Assembly: GCF_008831285.2 (NCBI RefSeq)
Contig: NW_022204697.1
Location: 1 to 29,092, forward strand
DNA: 29,092 nt
Source of the DNA: Nymphaea colorata
Lineage: Eukaryota > Streptophyta > Magnoliopsida > Nymphaeales > Nymphaeaceae
Direction: 5' to 3'
A model generated the notes under the pieces. That model had not been told where the DNA came from, made no database searches, and saw nothing but the letters and a program-made list of their open reading frames with translations. Positions 8,674-21,440 of the stretch are shown here, in pieces (position 1 is the stretch's first letter; every line of letters starts with the position of its first letter). A program made the position numbers and the translations under genes.

Positions 8674-9489
8674 TTCATTCGGGGTGATTCAACAGATGGG
8701 AGGCATGATCATGCAGTGAGGTTGTTATCCCTATGCTTACCTTTAGAGGAGGATGGGGCTGGTTTGAAAGATTTGAGTAGCCTTAATAATGCTTGGATGA
8801 TCTAGTTGACACTCAAGGCCAAGTTAATGGACTCCTTATGGTGCTACTTGTGTTGACAGAAGTATTTGTGCAACCATAGCCTTTGGTTGCAGGTCCCATG
8901 TGGGGATGGGAGGAAATTTCTCATCTTGTCTCTTAGAAAGTGATTAACGTCTGATCAGAATAGTGCGGTTGGGGTCTGCTGTGCTACTTTTTCAATGTTT
9001 GGAACCTCCAACATCTGTGAACTATAGGCAGAAGCTGGTGGGGGTGATTCAACTCTGAATTGAGTGTATATATATGAGCAAATTAAAGTTAAGATTGTGA
9101 GGCAAATGAGGGGAGCCATAGTATATAGAAATGACTCAAGGGAGTGCCCAAAGTGGACATCGTATATTGCTCTGAAAGGCGGGACTCTCACCCAAGATCG
9201 CATATAAAATTTTGGAGTCCCCCTTGTCAATCAGTGTCCACTTTGTGAGAAGGAAGAGGAATTGATAGCCCATGTGTTCAATTATTGGTCTTTGGCATGA
9301 TCCATCAGGAAAGTCATCGTTTGCAAGTCTAATGTAATGGTGAAATTCAAACAGTCTACGATAGTGCTTATGAGTCCTGGTGCTGGGGCATTAAATTTAG
9401 CTAGAAGGGGATGGTGTTTATGCTTTCCAACGGTTATCTGGAAGCTCTAGCTATGAAGGAATAAAAGAGTCCATGATGGGGATGTAGTG
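8674..9489 (+). mobile_element. Decayed plant LINE fragment: end of reverse transcriptase plus zf-RVT region
   Basis: One frame, unbroken by indels over about 270 codons but with many stop codons, reads like the C-terminal part of a plant L1-type LINE. In order it shows FIRGDSTDGRHDHAVR (the usual FLW-G-S-RR-H-V-W segment), CLPLEEDGAGLKDLSSLNNA (the P-EGGLG-KDL-N-A motif) and SLWCYLC-QKYL. Next come LTQDRI-NFGVPLVNQCPLC, with the zinc-binding C-x2-C at 9235-9246, and EELIAHVF. It ends with VIWKL followed by RNKRVHDGD. The upstream reverse transcriptase and endonuclease parts are missing, as expected for a 5'-truncated insertion. It cannot be active. Minus-strand open frames over it are shadows. 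Confidence 0.8.
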
Positions 9490-10151
9490 TAAAAATATGT
9501 TCAATGCAAACCTTTGTGGGAAGATTGTTAAACAATTGATGATAAATGCATGTTGGGGGTTGGCAAGTAAGTAGGAGATTTTGGCTTGGTTGGATTCATC
9601 CTTAGCCATCATTTGATGGTTTCAGTTTGATCATACACTCTGCTTGCAGATGGATTGGAGACTCCCATAAGGTAGGGTACTGGGTGAAAAAGCGTGGATG
9701 CAGGGTTTTTGATTCTGGAGTTTGTTATGTCCCAGTCAGACTATGTTAGGGTGCCTAGTAGATCTAAGTTGGAATTCTTTGTAGCCTACCATGATTTAAT
9801 GGGATGGTTGGCATTTCAACGGCTCCCATGGGCTGGAGGAACGCATGGTTTCACTGCATGAAAGAGGTTGATTAAGTGCATCATGGATCTAGGGATCATG
9901 TTCTTTCAAGGAAGATTTTTGTTCTAGTGCATTGCAATCCTGTGTTTGAGGTAGTGAAAGTCTCGCATTGCTGCATTGATTTGCATTCTTCTGTTGAATG
10001 GCTGACTCCTTAAAGGTGTCTGTGTTGGTTACTTTTTCTGTACATTTTTTTAATTTTGTTGAACAAATTGAAAGACTGCTCCTCCTAGCCATTTATTAAG
10101 CAAAGCAATTTTGAGCTCATATTTGAATCTAGGTTCCATTTGATAGCTTCA
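9490..10151. other. Probable LINE 3' region and unassigned sequence
   Basis: No domain is recognisable. GTTGGTTACTTTTTCTGTAC followed by a T-rich stretch (10024-10060) resembles the tail region of plant LINEs, so the insertion may extend to about 10080. No clear poly-A tail or target-site duplication was found. Confidence 0.35.
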
Positions 10152-10196
10152 GATCTAAGGATCCGGAGTTGATTTTTAATACTTGGATCTTAGATC
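10152..10196. repeat. Short imperfect inverted repeat
   Basis: GATCTAAGGATCC (10152-10164) and GGATCTTAGATC (10185-10196) are reverse complements apart from one extra base. They lie next to the CTCGAGCTCG-rich repeat and may mark an element end. Confidence 0.5.
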
Positions 10197-10229
10197 CAAG
10201 GATTTCAAAAACGTGGTCTCTAGTATGGG

Positions 10230-10370
10230 TGAACATGAGCTTAGTCGGGCCCAAGCTTGGTCAGCTCGAACTCCACTCGCCTTCTATATTGCACAACTCG
10301 AGCTCGAATCAAGTTATATAATGTCAACTCGAGCTCGGCTCAATCAAGTGTGTCACAGCTCGAGCTCATT
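10230..10370. repeat. CTCGAGCTCG-rich short repeat
   Basis: AACTCGAGCTCG occurs at 10295 and 10326, a 31-bp tandem repeat with diverged remainder. Related AGCTCGA words occur at 10263 and 10357. GAGCTCGAGCTCG-type sequence is common in plant repeats, but I cannot assign a family. An open frame across it (10183-10377) is not taken as a gene. Confidence 0.5.
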
Positions 10371-10646
10371 TAACTAGTATATAAGCATGTCGTTTATATG
10401 CTATGGCAAAATATGGCAGCGAGGATGCTGCTGCTATTGAAGAGATGAAGCAGAGTATATGCAGAAAAAGAGAAATCATATGAGATATTTGGATTTTAAG
10501 TTTTGGGTTTTCAAGGAACTCTCACTCATGCTCAGCACTGAATGAAGGTTTCAGATCACTTGCTGGAACGAGGGTTTCATGAACCTGAAAGCCCTCGCTC
10601 CAGTGTCACCCTTTGCAGAGTGAGGGTTTCCGACTAATATGAAACC
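10371..10646. other. Short unique flank at the satellite edge
   Basis: This stretch contains a small open segment (10406-10483) reading AKYGSEDAAAIEEMKQSI, not recognised. It also has an imperfect hairpin, GGAACGAGGGTTTC (10565-10578) against GAAAGCCCTCGCTCC (10587-10601), 45 bp before the satellite begins. Confidence 0.4.
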
Positions 10647-10660
10647 TAGTTAATGTAATA

Positions 10661-13317
10661 TGTTTCGCTTGTTATAATGTCCATAATGAATGATTTTAAT
10701 GATTAAAATCACTAGTTTATATGGATACAAATGGGACCAATACTTTTGTTTGGATCCATCGTATCTAGTCATATTGGTTTAATTTCCTGTTACATCTATA
10801 GTGAACGATTTATGGGATTAAAATCACAACTTCCTATCAATACGAGTGGGATTTCAATGATGCTTTTGATCACGCATATTTAATTGAATGATGTAAATGA
10901 TTGAAATCACAAGTTCATATGTGTATAAATGGGATCTATGCATTAGTTAGATCCCTTGTAGTTATTCGAATCAGTTGAACTTGTTGTTACATCTATAATG
11001 AATTATCTGAGGGAAAGAAATAATAATTCTGCATCAATAATAGTGGGATTTAAGTGATTCATTTGATTACGCATATTAAACTGAATGCGCTTAACATGTT
11101 AATCCATATTAAATGATTTAGTGGACTGAAATCACAAGTTGAATTGATAATGAATGAGATTCAAGTGATTTATTTGCTCAATCGCAGAAATATAATGTAT
11201 TTCACTTGTTATTACATCTCTAATAAACAATATAAGAGATTGAAATCACAGGTTTGTATCAATCCGGGAGAGATTTAATTGATTCATTTGATCACACATA
11301 TTTAATTGAATGTGGTTAACTTGCTGTTTCATTCACATTGAATGACTTAGTGGATGGAAATGACAAGTTTGTGTGAAAATCAATGAGATTCAACTCGTTT
11401 ATATGATCCCTTATAGTTAATCTAATATGTATTGCTTGTTACAATGTCTATAATGAATGATTTAAATGAATAAAATCACTAGTTTATATGGATACAAATA
11501 GGACCAATCCATTTATTTGATCCCTTGCATCTAATGCAAAAGTTTAAATTCTTGTTACATCCATAGTGAACGATTTAAGGGATGAAATCACAAGTTTGTA
11601 TCAATACGAATGGGATTTAAGGAATTCTTTTGATAACCCATATTTAATTGAATGTGCTTAACTTGTTGTTACATCCATATTAAATGATTTAGTAGATACA
11701 AATCACAAATTCAAAAGAAAATGAATGAGATTCAAGTAATTCATTTGCTCACTTATATTTAATGTAATGTGCCTCACTTGTTGTCACATCTATAATGAAT
11801 TATTTAAATGATTGAAATCACAAGTTTATATGTCTATGCGTTAGTTAGAACAGTGTAGTTAATCCAATCAGTTGAACTTGTTGTTGCATCTATAATGAAT
11901 GATTTAAAGAAAAGAAATTACAAGTTTGTATGAATAATAGTGGGATTTAATTGATTCATTTGATCACACATATTAAATTGAATATGCTTAACATGTTGTT
12001 AATTCATATTGAATGATTTAGTAGATTGAAATCGCAAGTTTAAATGAAAAAGAACGAGATTCAAGTGATTCATTTGCTCAATCACAGTAAACATAATTTG
12101 TTTCACTTGTTATTACAAATATAACGAATGATTTAAATGATTGCAATCACAAGTTCATATAGATACAAATTGGATCTATGCATTAATTTTATCCCTTATA
12201 GTTAATTCAATAAGTTGAACATGTAGTTATATCTCTAATGAACAATCTAAGACATTGAAATCACAACTTCGTATCAATTTGAGAGAGATTTAATTGATTC
12301 ATTTGATCACACATATTTAATTGAATGTGGTTGACTTGTTGTTTCTTTCACATTCAATGATTTAGTAGATTGAAATCACAAGTTTGTACAAAATTCAATC
12401 AGATTCAACTCGTTCATATGATCCTTTATAGTTAATCTAATATGTTTTGCTTGTTACAATGTCTATTTGAGTGATTATAATGACCAAAATCACTAGTTCA
12501 TATGGATAGAAATGATACCAATGCATTTGTTTAATCCCTTGTATCTAATGCAATGAACATAACTTCCTATTACATACATAGGGAACAATTTAAGAGATGA
12601 AATCACAAGTTCCTATAAATGCGAGTTGGTTTAAGTGATGCTTTTGATGACGCATATTTAATTTAATGTGTCTAACTTGTTGTTACATTCATATTGAATG
12701 ATTTAGTAGACTGAAATCACAAGCTTAAAAGAAAATGAATGAGAATCAAGTGATTCATTTGCTTACTTATATTTAATTTAGTGTGTCTCACTTGTTGTTA
12801 CATTGATAATGAATGATTAAAATCACAATTTGCTTGATCTCTTTCAAACAATGCAACGATTGTAACCTCTTGTTACATCTATAGTGAACGATTTAAGAAA
12901 TGGAAATCACAAGTTCCTATCATTCACATCCATATTGAATGATTTAGTACATTGACATCATAATTTTAAAGGAAAATGAATGAGATTCAAGTGATTCACT
13001 TGCACAATCACAATAAATATAATGTGTTTCACTTGTTATTACATCTAAAATGAATGATTTAAATGATTGCGATCACAAGTTCATATAGATACAAATGGGA
13101 TGTAAGTATTAGTTTGATCCATTGCAGTTAATCCAATGAGTTGAACTTGCAGTTACAAATCTAGTGAGTTTATTCATTTGATCACACATATTTAATTGAA
13201 AGTGGTAAACTTATTGTTACATTTACATTGACTGATTTAGTGAATTGAAATCACAAGTTTGTATGAAAATGAAGGAGATTCAACTCATTCACTTGACCAC
13301 TTATAGTTATTGTAATA
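10661..13317. repeat. Higher-order unit 1 (2657 bp), edge copy
   Basis: Blocks begin at type-A monomers near 10671, 11438 and 12453, giving block lengths of 767, 1015 and 875. Block 1 is the short form, lacking about 145 bp compared with units 4 and 6. It differs from block 1 of unit 2 by many substitutions, while blocks 2 and 3 match unit 2 almost perfectly. Divergence is therefore concentrated at the array edge. Confidence 0.9.
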
Positions 13318-15974
13318 TGTTTCGCTTGTTATAATGTCCATAATGAATGATTTCAATGATTAAAATCACTAGTTTATATGGATACAAATGGGACCAATAC
13401 TTTTGTTTGGATCCATTGTATCTAGTCATATTGGTTTAATTTCCTGTTACATCTATAGTGAACGATTTAGGGGATTAAAATCACAACTTCCTATCAATAC
13501 GAGTGGGATTTCAATGATGCTTTTGATCATGCATATTTAATTGAATGATGTAAATGATTGAAATCACAAGTTCGTATGTGCATAAATGGGATCTATGCAT
13601 TAGTTAGATCCCTTGTAGTTATTCGAATCAGTTGAACTTGTTGTTACATCTATAATGAATGATCTAAAGGAAAGAAATAATAATTCTGCGTCAATAATAG
13701 TGGGATTCAATTGATTCATTTGATCACGCAGATTAAATTGAATGCGCTTTACAAGTTAATCCTTATTAAATGATTTAGTGGACTGAAATCACAAGTTGAA
13801 TTGATAATGAATGAGATTCAAGTGATTTATTTGCTCAATCACATAAATATAATGTGTTTCACTTGTTATTACATCTCTAATAAACAATGTAAGAGATTGA
13901 AATCACAGGTTTGTATCAATCCGGGAGAGATTTAATTGATTCATTTGATCACACATATTTAATTGAATATGGTTAACTTGCTGTTTCATTCACATTGAAT
14001 GATTTAGTTGATGAAAATCACAAGTTTGTGTGAAAATCATTGAGATTCAACTCGTTTATATGATCCCTTATAGTTAATCTAATATGTATTGCTTGTTACA
14101 ATGTCTATAATGAATGATTTAAGTGAATAAAATCACTAGTTTATATGGATACAAATAGGACCAATCCATTTATTTGATCCATTGCATCTAATGCAAAAGT
14201 TTAAATTCTTGTTACATCCATAGTGAACGATTTAAGGGATGAAATCACAAGTTTGTATCAATACGAATGGGATTTAAGGAATTCTTTTGATAACCCATAT
14301 TTAATTGAATGTGCTTAACTTGTTGTTACATCCATATTAAATGATTTAGTAGATACAAATCACAAATTCAAAAGAAAATGAATGAGATTCAAGTAATTCA
14401 TTTGCTCACTTATATTTAATGTAATGTGCCTCACTTGTTGTCACATCTATAATGAATTATTTAAATGATTGAAATCACAAGTTTATATGTCTATGCGTTA
14501 GTTAGAACAGTGTAGTTAATCCAATCAGTTGAACTTGTTGTTGCATCTATAATGAATGATTTAAAGAAAAGAAATTACAAGTTTGTATGAATAATAGTGG
14601 GATTTAATTGATTCATTTGATCACACATATTAAATTGAATATGCTTAACATGTTGTTAATTCATATTGAATGATTTAGTAGATTGAAATCGCAAGTTTAA
14701 ATGAAAAAGAACGAGATTCAAGTGATTCATTTGCTCAATCACAGTAAACATAATTTGTTTCACTTGTTATTACAAATATAACGAATGATTTAAATGATTG
14801 CAATCACAAGTTCATATAGATACAAATTGGATCTATGCATTAATTTTATCCCTTATAGTTAATTCAATAAGTTGAACATGTAGTTATATCTCTAATGAAC
14901 AATCTAAGACATTGAAATCACAACTTCGTATCAATTTGAGAGAGATTTAATTGATTCATTTGATCACACATATTTAATTGAATGTGGTTGACTTGTTGTT
15001 TCTTTCACATTCAATGATTTAGTAGATTGAAATCACAAGTTTGTACAAAATTCAATCAGATTCAACTCGTTCATATGAACCTTTATAGTTAATCTAATAT
15101 GTTTTGCTTGTTACAATGTCTATTTGAGTGATTATAATGACCAAAATCACTAGTTCATATGGATAGAAATGATACCAATGCATTTGTTTAATCCCTTGTA
15201 TCTAATGCAATGAACATAACTTCCTATTACATACATAGGGAACAATTTAAGAGATGAAATCACAAGTTCCTATAAATGCGAGTTGGTTTAAGTGATGCTT
15301 TTGATGACGCATATTTAATTTAATGTGTCTAACTTGTTGTTACATTCATATTGAATGATTTAGTAGACTGAAATCACAAGCTTAAAAGAAAATGAATGAG
15401 AATCAAGTGATTCATTTGCTTACTTATATTTAATTTAGTGTGTCTCACTTGTTGTTACATTGATAATGAATGATTAAAATCACAATTTGCTTGATCTCTT
15501 TCAAACAATGCAACGAGTGTAACCTCTTGTTACATCTATAGTGAACGATTTAAGAAATGGAAATCACAAGTTCCTATCATTCACATCCATATTGAATGAT
15601 TTAGTACATTGACATCATAATTTTAAAGGAAAATGAATGAGATTCAAGTGATTCATTTGCACAATCACAATAAATATAATGTGTTTCACTTGTTATTACA
15701 TCTAAAATGAATGATTTAAATGATTGCGATCACAAGTTCATATAGATACAAATGGGATGTAAGTATTAGTTTGATCCATTGCAGTTAATCCAATGAGTTG
15801 AACTTGCAGTTACAAATCTAGTGAGTTTATTCATTTGATCACACATATTTAATTGAAAGTGGTAAACTTATTGTTACATTTACATTGACTGATTTAGTGA
15901 ATTGAAATCACAAGTTTGTATGAAAATGAAGGAGATTCAACTCATTCACTTGACCACTTATAGTTAATGTAATA
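13318..15974. repeat. Higher-order unit 2 (2657 bp)
   Basis: Blocks of 767, 1015 and 875 bp are the same lengths as in unit 1. Blocks 2 and 3 match unit 1; block 1 matches unit 3. The unit is thus a mosaic with its seam near the block 1/2 boundary. Confidence 0.9.
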
Positions 15975-18616
15975 TGTTTCGCTTGTTATAATGTCCATAA
16001 TGAATTATTTCAATGATTAAAATCACTAGTTTATATGGATACAAATGGGACCAATACTTTTGTTTGGATCCATTGTATCTAGTCATATTGGTTTAATTTC
16101 CTGTTACATCTATAGTGAACGATTTAGGGGATTAAAATCACAACTTCCTATCAATACGAGTGGGATTTCAATGATGCTTTTGATCATGCATATTTAATTG
16201 AATGATGTAAATGATTGAAATCACAAGTTCGTATGTGCATAAATGGGATCTATGCATTAGTTAGATCCCTTGTAGTTATTCGAATCAGTTGAACTTGTTG
16301 TTACATCTATAATGAATGATCTAAAGGAAAGAAATAATAATTCTGCGTCAATAATAGTGGGATTCAATTGATTCATTTGATCACGCAGATTAAATTGAAT
16401 GCGCTTTACAAGTTAATCCTTATTAAATGATTTAGTGGACTGAAATCACAAGTTGAATTGATAATGAATGAGATTCAAGTGATTTATTTGCTCAATCACA
16501 TAAATATAATGTGTTTCACTTGTTATTACATCTCTAATAAACAATGTAAGAGATTGAAATCACAGGTTTGTATCAATCCGGGAGAGATTTAATTGATTCA
16601 TTTGATCACACATATTTAATTGAATATGGTTAACTTGCTGTTTCATTCACATTGAATGATTTAGTTGATGAAAATCACAAGTTTGTGTGAAAATCATTGA
16701 GATTCAACTCGTTTATATGATCCCTTATAGTTAATCTAATATGTATTGCTTGTTACAATGTCTATAATGAATGATTTAAGTGAATAAAATCACTAGTTTA
16801 TATGGATACAAATAGGACCAATCCATTTATTTGATCCATTGCATCTAATGCAAAAGTTTAAATTCTTGTTACATCCATAGTGAACGATTTAAGGGATGAA
16901 ATCACAAGTTTGTATCAATACGAATGGGATTTAAGGAATTCTTTTGATAACCCATATTTAATTGAATGTGCTTAACTTGTTGTTACATCCATATTAAATG
17001 ATTTAGTAGATACAAATCACAAATTCAAAAGAAAATGAATGAGATTCAAGTAATTCATTTGCTCACTTATATTTAATGTAATGTGTCTCACTTCTTATTA
17101 CATCTATAATGATTGAAATCACAAGTTTATATGTATATGCATTAGTTAGAACAGTGTAGTTAATCCAATCAGTTGAACTTTTTGTTGCATCTATAATGAA
17201 TGATTTAAAGAAAAGAAATTACAAGTTCGTATGAATAATAGTGGGATTTAATTGATTCATTTGTTCACGCATATTAAATTGAATATGCTTAACATGTTAA
17301 TTCATATTGAATGATTTAGTGGATTGAAATCGCAAGTTTAAATGAAAAAGAACGACATTCAAGTGATTCATTTGCTCAATCACAGTAAACATAATCTGTT
17401 ATATTTGTTATTACAAATATAACGAATGATTTAAATGATTGCAATCACAAGTTCATATAGATACAAATTGGATCTATGCATTAGTTTTAACCCTTATAGT
17501 TAATCCAATAAGTTGAACATGTAGTTATATCTCTAATGAACAATCTAAGACATTGAAATCACAAGTTCGTATCAATTTGAGAGAGATTTAATTGATTCAT
17601 TTGATCACACATATTTAATTGAATGTGGTTGACTTGTTGTTTCTTTCACATTCAATGATTTAGTAGATTGAAATCACAAGTTTGTACGAAATTCAATCAG
17701 ATTCAACTCGTTCATATGGTCCTTTATAGTTAATCTAAAATGTTTCACTTGTTACAATGTCTATAATGAGTGATTAAATTGACCAAAATCACTAGTTTAT
17801 ATGGATAGAAATGATACCAATGCATTTGTTTAATCCCCTGTATTTAATACAATGAACATAACTTCCTATTACATACATAGGGAACAATTTAAGAGATGAA
17901 ATCACAAGTTCCTATAAATGCGAGTTGGTTTAAGTGATGCTTTTGATGACGCATATTTAATTTAATGTGCCTAACTTGTTGTTACATTCATATTGAATGA
18001 TTTAGTAGACTGAAATCACAAGCTTAAAAGAAAATGAATGAGATTCAAGTGATTCATTTGCTTACTTATATTTAATTTAGTGTGTCTCACTTGTTGTTAC
18101 ATTGATAATGAATGATTAAAATCACAATTTGCTTGATCTCTTTCAAACAATGCAACGAGTTTAACCTCTTGTTACATCTATAGTGAACAATTTAAGGAAT
18201 GGAAATCACAAGTTCCTATCATTCACATCCATATTGAATGATTTAGTACATTGAAATCACAATTTTAAAGGAAAATGAATGAGATTCAAGTGATTCATTT
18301 GCATAATCACAATAAATATAATGTGTTTCACTTGTTATTACATCTAAAATGAATGATTTAAATGATTGCGATCACAAGTTCATATAGATACAAATGGGAT
18401 CTAAGTATTAGTTTGATCCATTGCAGTTAATCCAATGAGTTGAACTTGTAGTTACATATCCAGTGAGTTTATTCATTTGATCACACATATTTAATTGAAA
18501 GTGGTCAACTTATTGTTACATTTACATTGACTGATTTAGTGAATTGAAATCAAAAGTTTGTATGAAAATGAAGGAGATTCAACTCATTCACTTGATCACT
18601 TATAGTTAATTTAATA
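15975..18616. repeat. Higher-order unit 3 (2642 bp)
   Basis: Blocks are 767, 999 and 876 bp. It is almost identical to unit 2 until about 17085, then diverges (for example GTCTCACTTCTTATTACATC where unit 2 has CCTCACTTGTTGTCACATC). Confidence 0.9.
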
Positions 18617-21440
18617 TGTTTCGCTTGTTATAATGTCCATAATGAATGATTTCAATGATTAAAATCACTAGTTTATATGGATACAAATGGGACCAATACT
18701 TTTGTTTGGATCCATTGTATCTAGTCATATTGGTTTAATTTCCTGTTACATCTATAGTGAACGATTTAGGGGATTAAAATCACAACTTCCTATCAATACG
18801 AGTGGGATTTCAATGATGCTTTTGATCACGCATATTTAATTGAATGTTCCTAACTTGTTGTTACATACACACTGAATGATTTAGAGGATTGAAAACAAAG
18901 TTTTAAAAAAAATGAGTGAGATTCAAGTGATTGATTTGCTCACTTATATTAAATCAAATGTGTCTCGCTTGTTATCAAATCTACAATCAGTGATGTAAAT
19001 GATGGAAATCACAAGTTCATATGTGTCTCGCTTATATTAAATCAAATGTGTCTCGCTTGTTATCAAATCACAAGTTCATATGTGTATATCGAATCAGTTG
19101 AACTTGTTGTTACATCTATAATGAATGATCTGAAGGAAAGAAATAATAATTCTGCGTCAATAATAGTGGGATTTAATTGATTCATTTGATCACGCATATT
19201 AAATTGAATGCGCTTAACATGTTAGTCCATATTAAATGATTTAGTGGACTGAAATCACACGTTGAATTGATAATGAATGATATTCAAGTGATTTATTTGC
19301 TCAATCACAGAAATATAATGTGTTTCACTTGTTATTACCTCTCTAATAAACAATGTAAGAGATTGAAATCACAGGTTTGTATCAATCCGGGAGAGATTTA
19401 ATTGATTCATTTGATCACACATATTTAATTGAATGTGGTTAACTTGCTGTTTCATTCACATTGAATGATTTAGTTGATGAAAATCACAAGTTTGTGTGAA
19501 AATCATTGAGATTCAACTCGTTTATATGATCCCTTATAGTTAATCTAATATGTATTGCTTGTTACAATGTCTATAATGAATGATTTAAGTGAATAAAATC
19601 ACTAGTTTATATGGATACAAATAGGACCAATCCATTTATTTGATCCATTGCATCTAATGCAAAAGTTTAAATTCTTGTTACATCCATAGTGAACGATTTA
19701 AGGGATGAAATCACAAGTTTGTATCAATACGAATGGGATTTAAGGAATTCTTTTGATAACCCATATTTAATTGAATGTGCTTAACTTGTTGTTACATCCA
19801 TATTAAATGATTTAATAGATACAAATCACAAATTCAAAAGAAAATGAATGAGATTCAAGTAATTCATTTATTCACTTATATTTAATGTAATGTGCTTCAC
19901 TTGTTGTTACATCTATAATGAATGATTTAAATGATTGAAATCACAAGTTTATATGTCTATGCGTTAGTTAGAACAGTGTAGTTAATCCAATCAGTTGAAC
20001 TTGTTGTTGCATCTATAATGAATGATTTAAAGAAAAGAAATTACAAGTTCGTATGAATAATAGTGGGATTTAATTGATTCATTTGGTCACACATATTAAA
20101 TTGAATATGCTTAACATGTTGTTAATACATATTGAATGATTTGGTGGATTGAAATCGGAAGTTTAAATGAAAAAGAACGAGATTCAAGTGATTCATTTGC
20201 TCAATCACAGTAAACATCATCTGTTTCACTTGTTATTACAAATATAACGAATGATTTAAATGATTGCAATCACAAGTTCATATAGATACAAATTGGATCT
20301 ATGTTTTAATTTTATCCCCTATAGTTAATCCAATAAGTTGAACATGTAGTTATATCTCTAATGAACGATCTAAGACCTTGAAATCACAACTTCGTATCAA
20401 TTTGAGAGAGATTTAATTGATTCATTTGATCACACATATTTAATTGAATGTGGTTGACTTGTTGTTTCTTTCACATTCAATGATTTAGTAGATTGAAATC
20501 ACAAGTTTGTACGAAATTCAATCAGATTCAACTCGTTCATATGGTCCTTTATAGTTAATCTAATATGTTTCGCTTGTTACAATGTCTATTTGAGTGATTA
20601 TAATGACCAAAATCACTAGTTCATATGAATTGAAATGATACCAATGCATTTGTTTAATCCCTTGTACTTAATGCAATGAACTTAACTTCTTATTACATAC
20701 ATAGGGAACAATTTAAGAGATGAAATCACAAGTTCATATAAATGCGAGTTGGTTTAAGTGATGCTTTTGATGACGCATATTTAATTTAATGTGCCTAACT
20801 TGTTGTTACATTCATATTGAATGATTTAGTGGACTGAAATCACAAGCTTAAAAGAAAATGAATGAGAATCAAGTGATTCATTTGCTTACTTATATTTAAT
20901 TTAGTGTGTCTCACTTGTTGTTACATTGATAATGATTGATTAAAATCACAATTTGCTTGATCTCTTTCAAACAATGCAACGAGTTTAACCTGTTGTTACA
21001 TCTATAGTGAACGATTTAAGGAATGGAAATCAAAAGTTCCTATCATTCACATCCATATTGAATGATTTAGTACATTGACATCACAATTTTAAAGGAAAAT
21101 GAATGAGATTCAAGTAATTCATTTGCACAATCACAATAAATATAATGTGTTTCACTTGTTATTACATATAAAATGAATGATTTAAATGATTGCGATCACA
21201 AGTTCATATAGGTACAAATGGGATCTAAGTATTAGTTTGATCCATTGCAGTTAATCCAATGAGTTGAACTTGTAGTTACAAATCTAGTGAGTTTATTCAT
21301 TTGATCACACATATTTAATTGAAAGTAGTTAACTTATTGTTACATTTACATTGACTGATTTAGTGAATTGAAATCACAAGTTTGTAAGAAAATGAATGAG
21401 ATTCAACTCATACACTTGATCACTTATAGTTAATGTCATA
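18617..21440. repeat. Higher-order unit 4 (2824 bp), long block 1
   Basis: Blocks are 934, 1015 and 875 bp. Block 1 keeps about 145 bp (from about 18846) missing from the short form. It also carries a local duplication of TATATTAAATCAAATGTGTC and following bases (18950-18978 and 19031-19059). Confidence 0.9.

Noticed and set aside
8955-9230. Minus-strand 91-codon open frame
   Set aside because: It lies antisense to the LINE fragment, whose sense reading has recognisable motifs.
10406-10483. Possible exon AKYGSEDAAAIEEMKQSI next to the satellite
   Set aside because: Only 25 codons, no clear acceptor or donor, and no family recognised.
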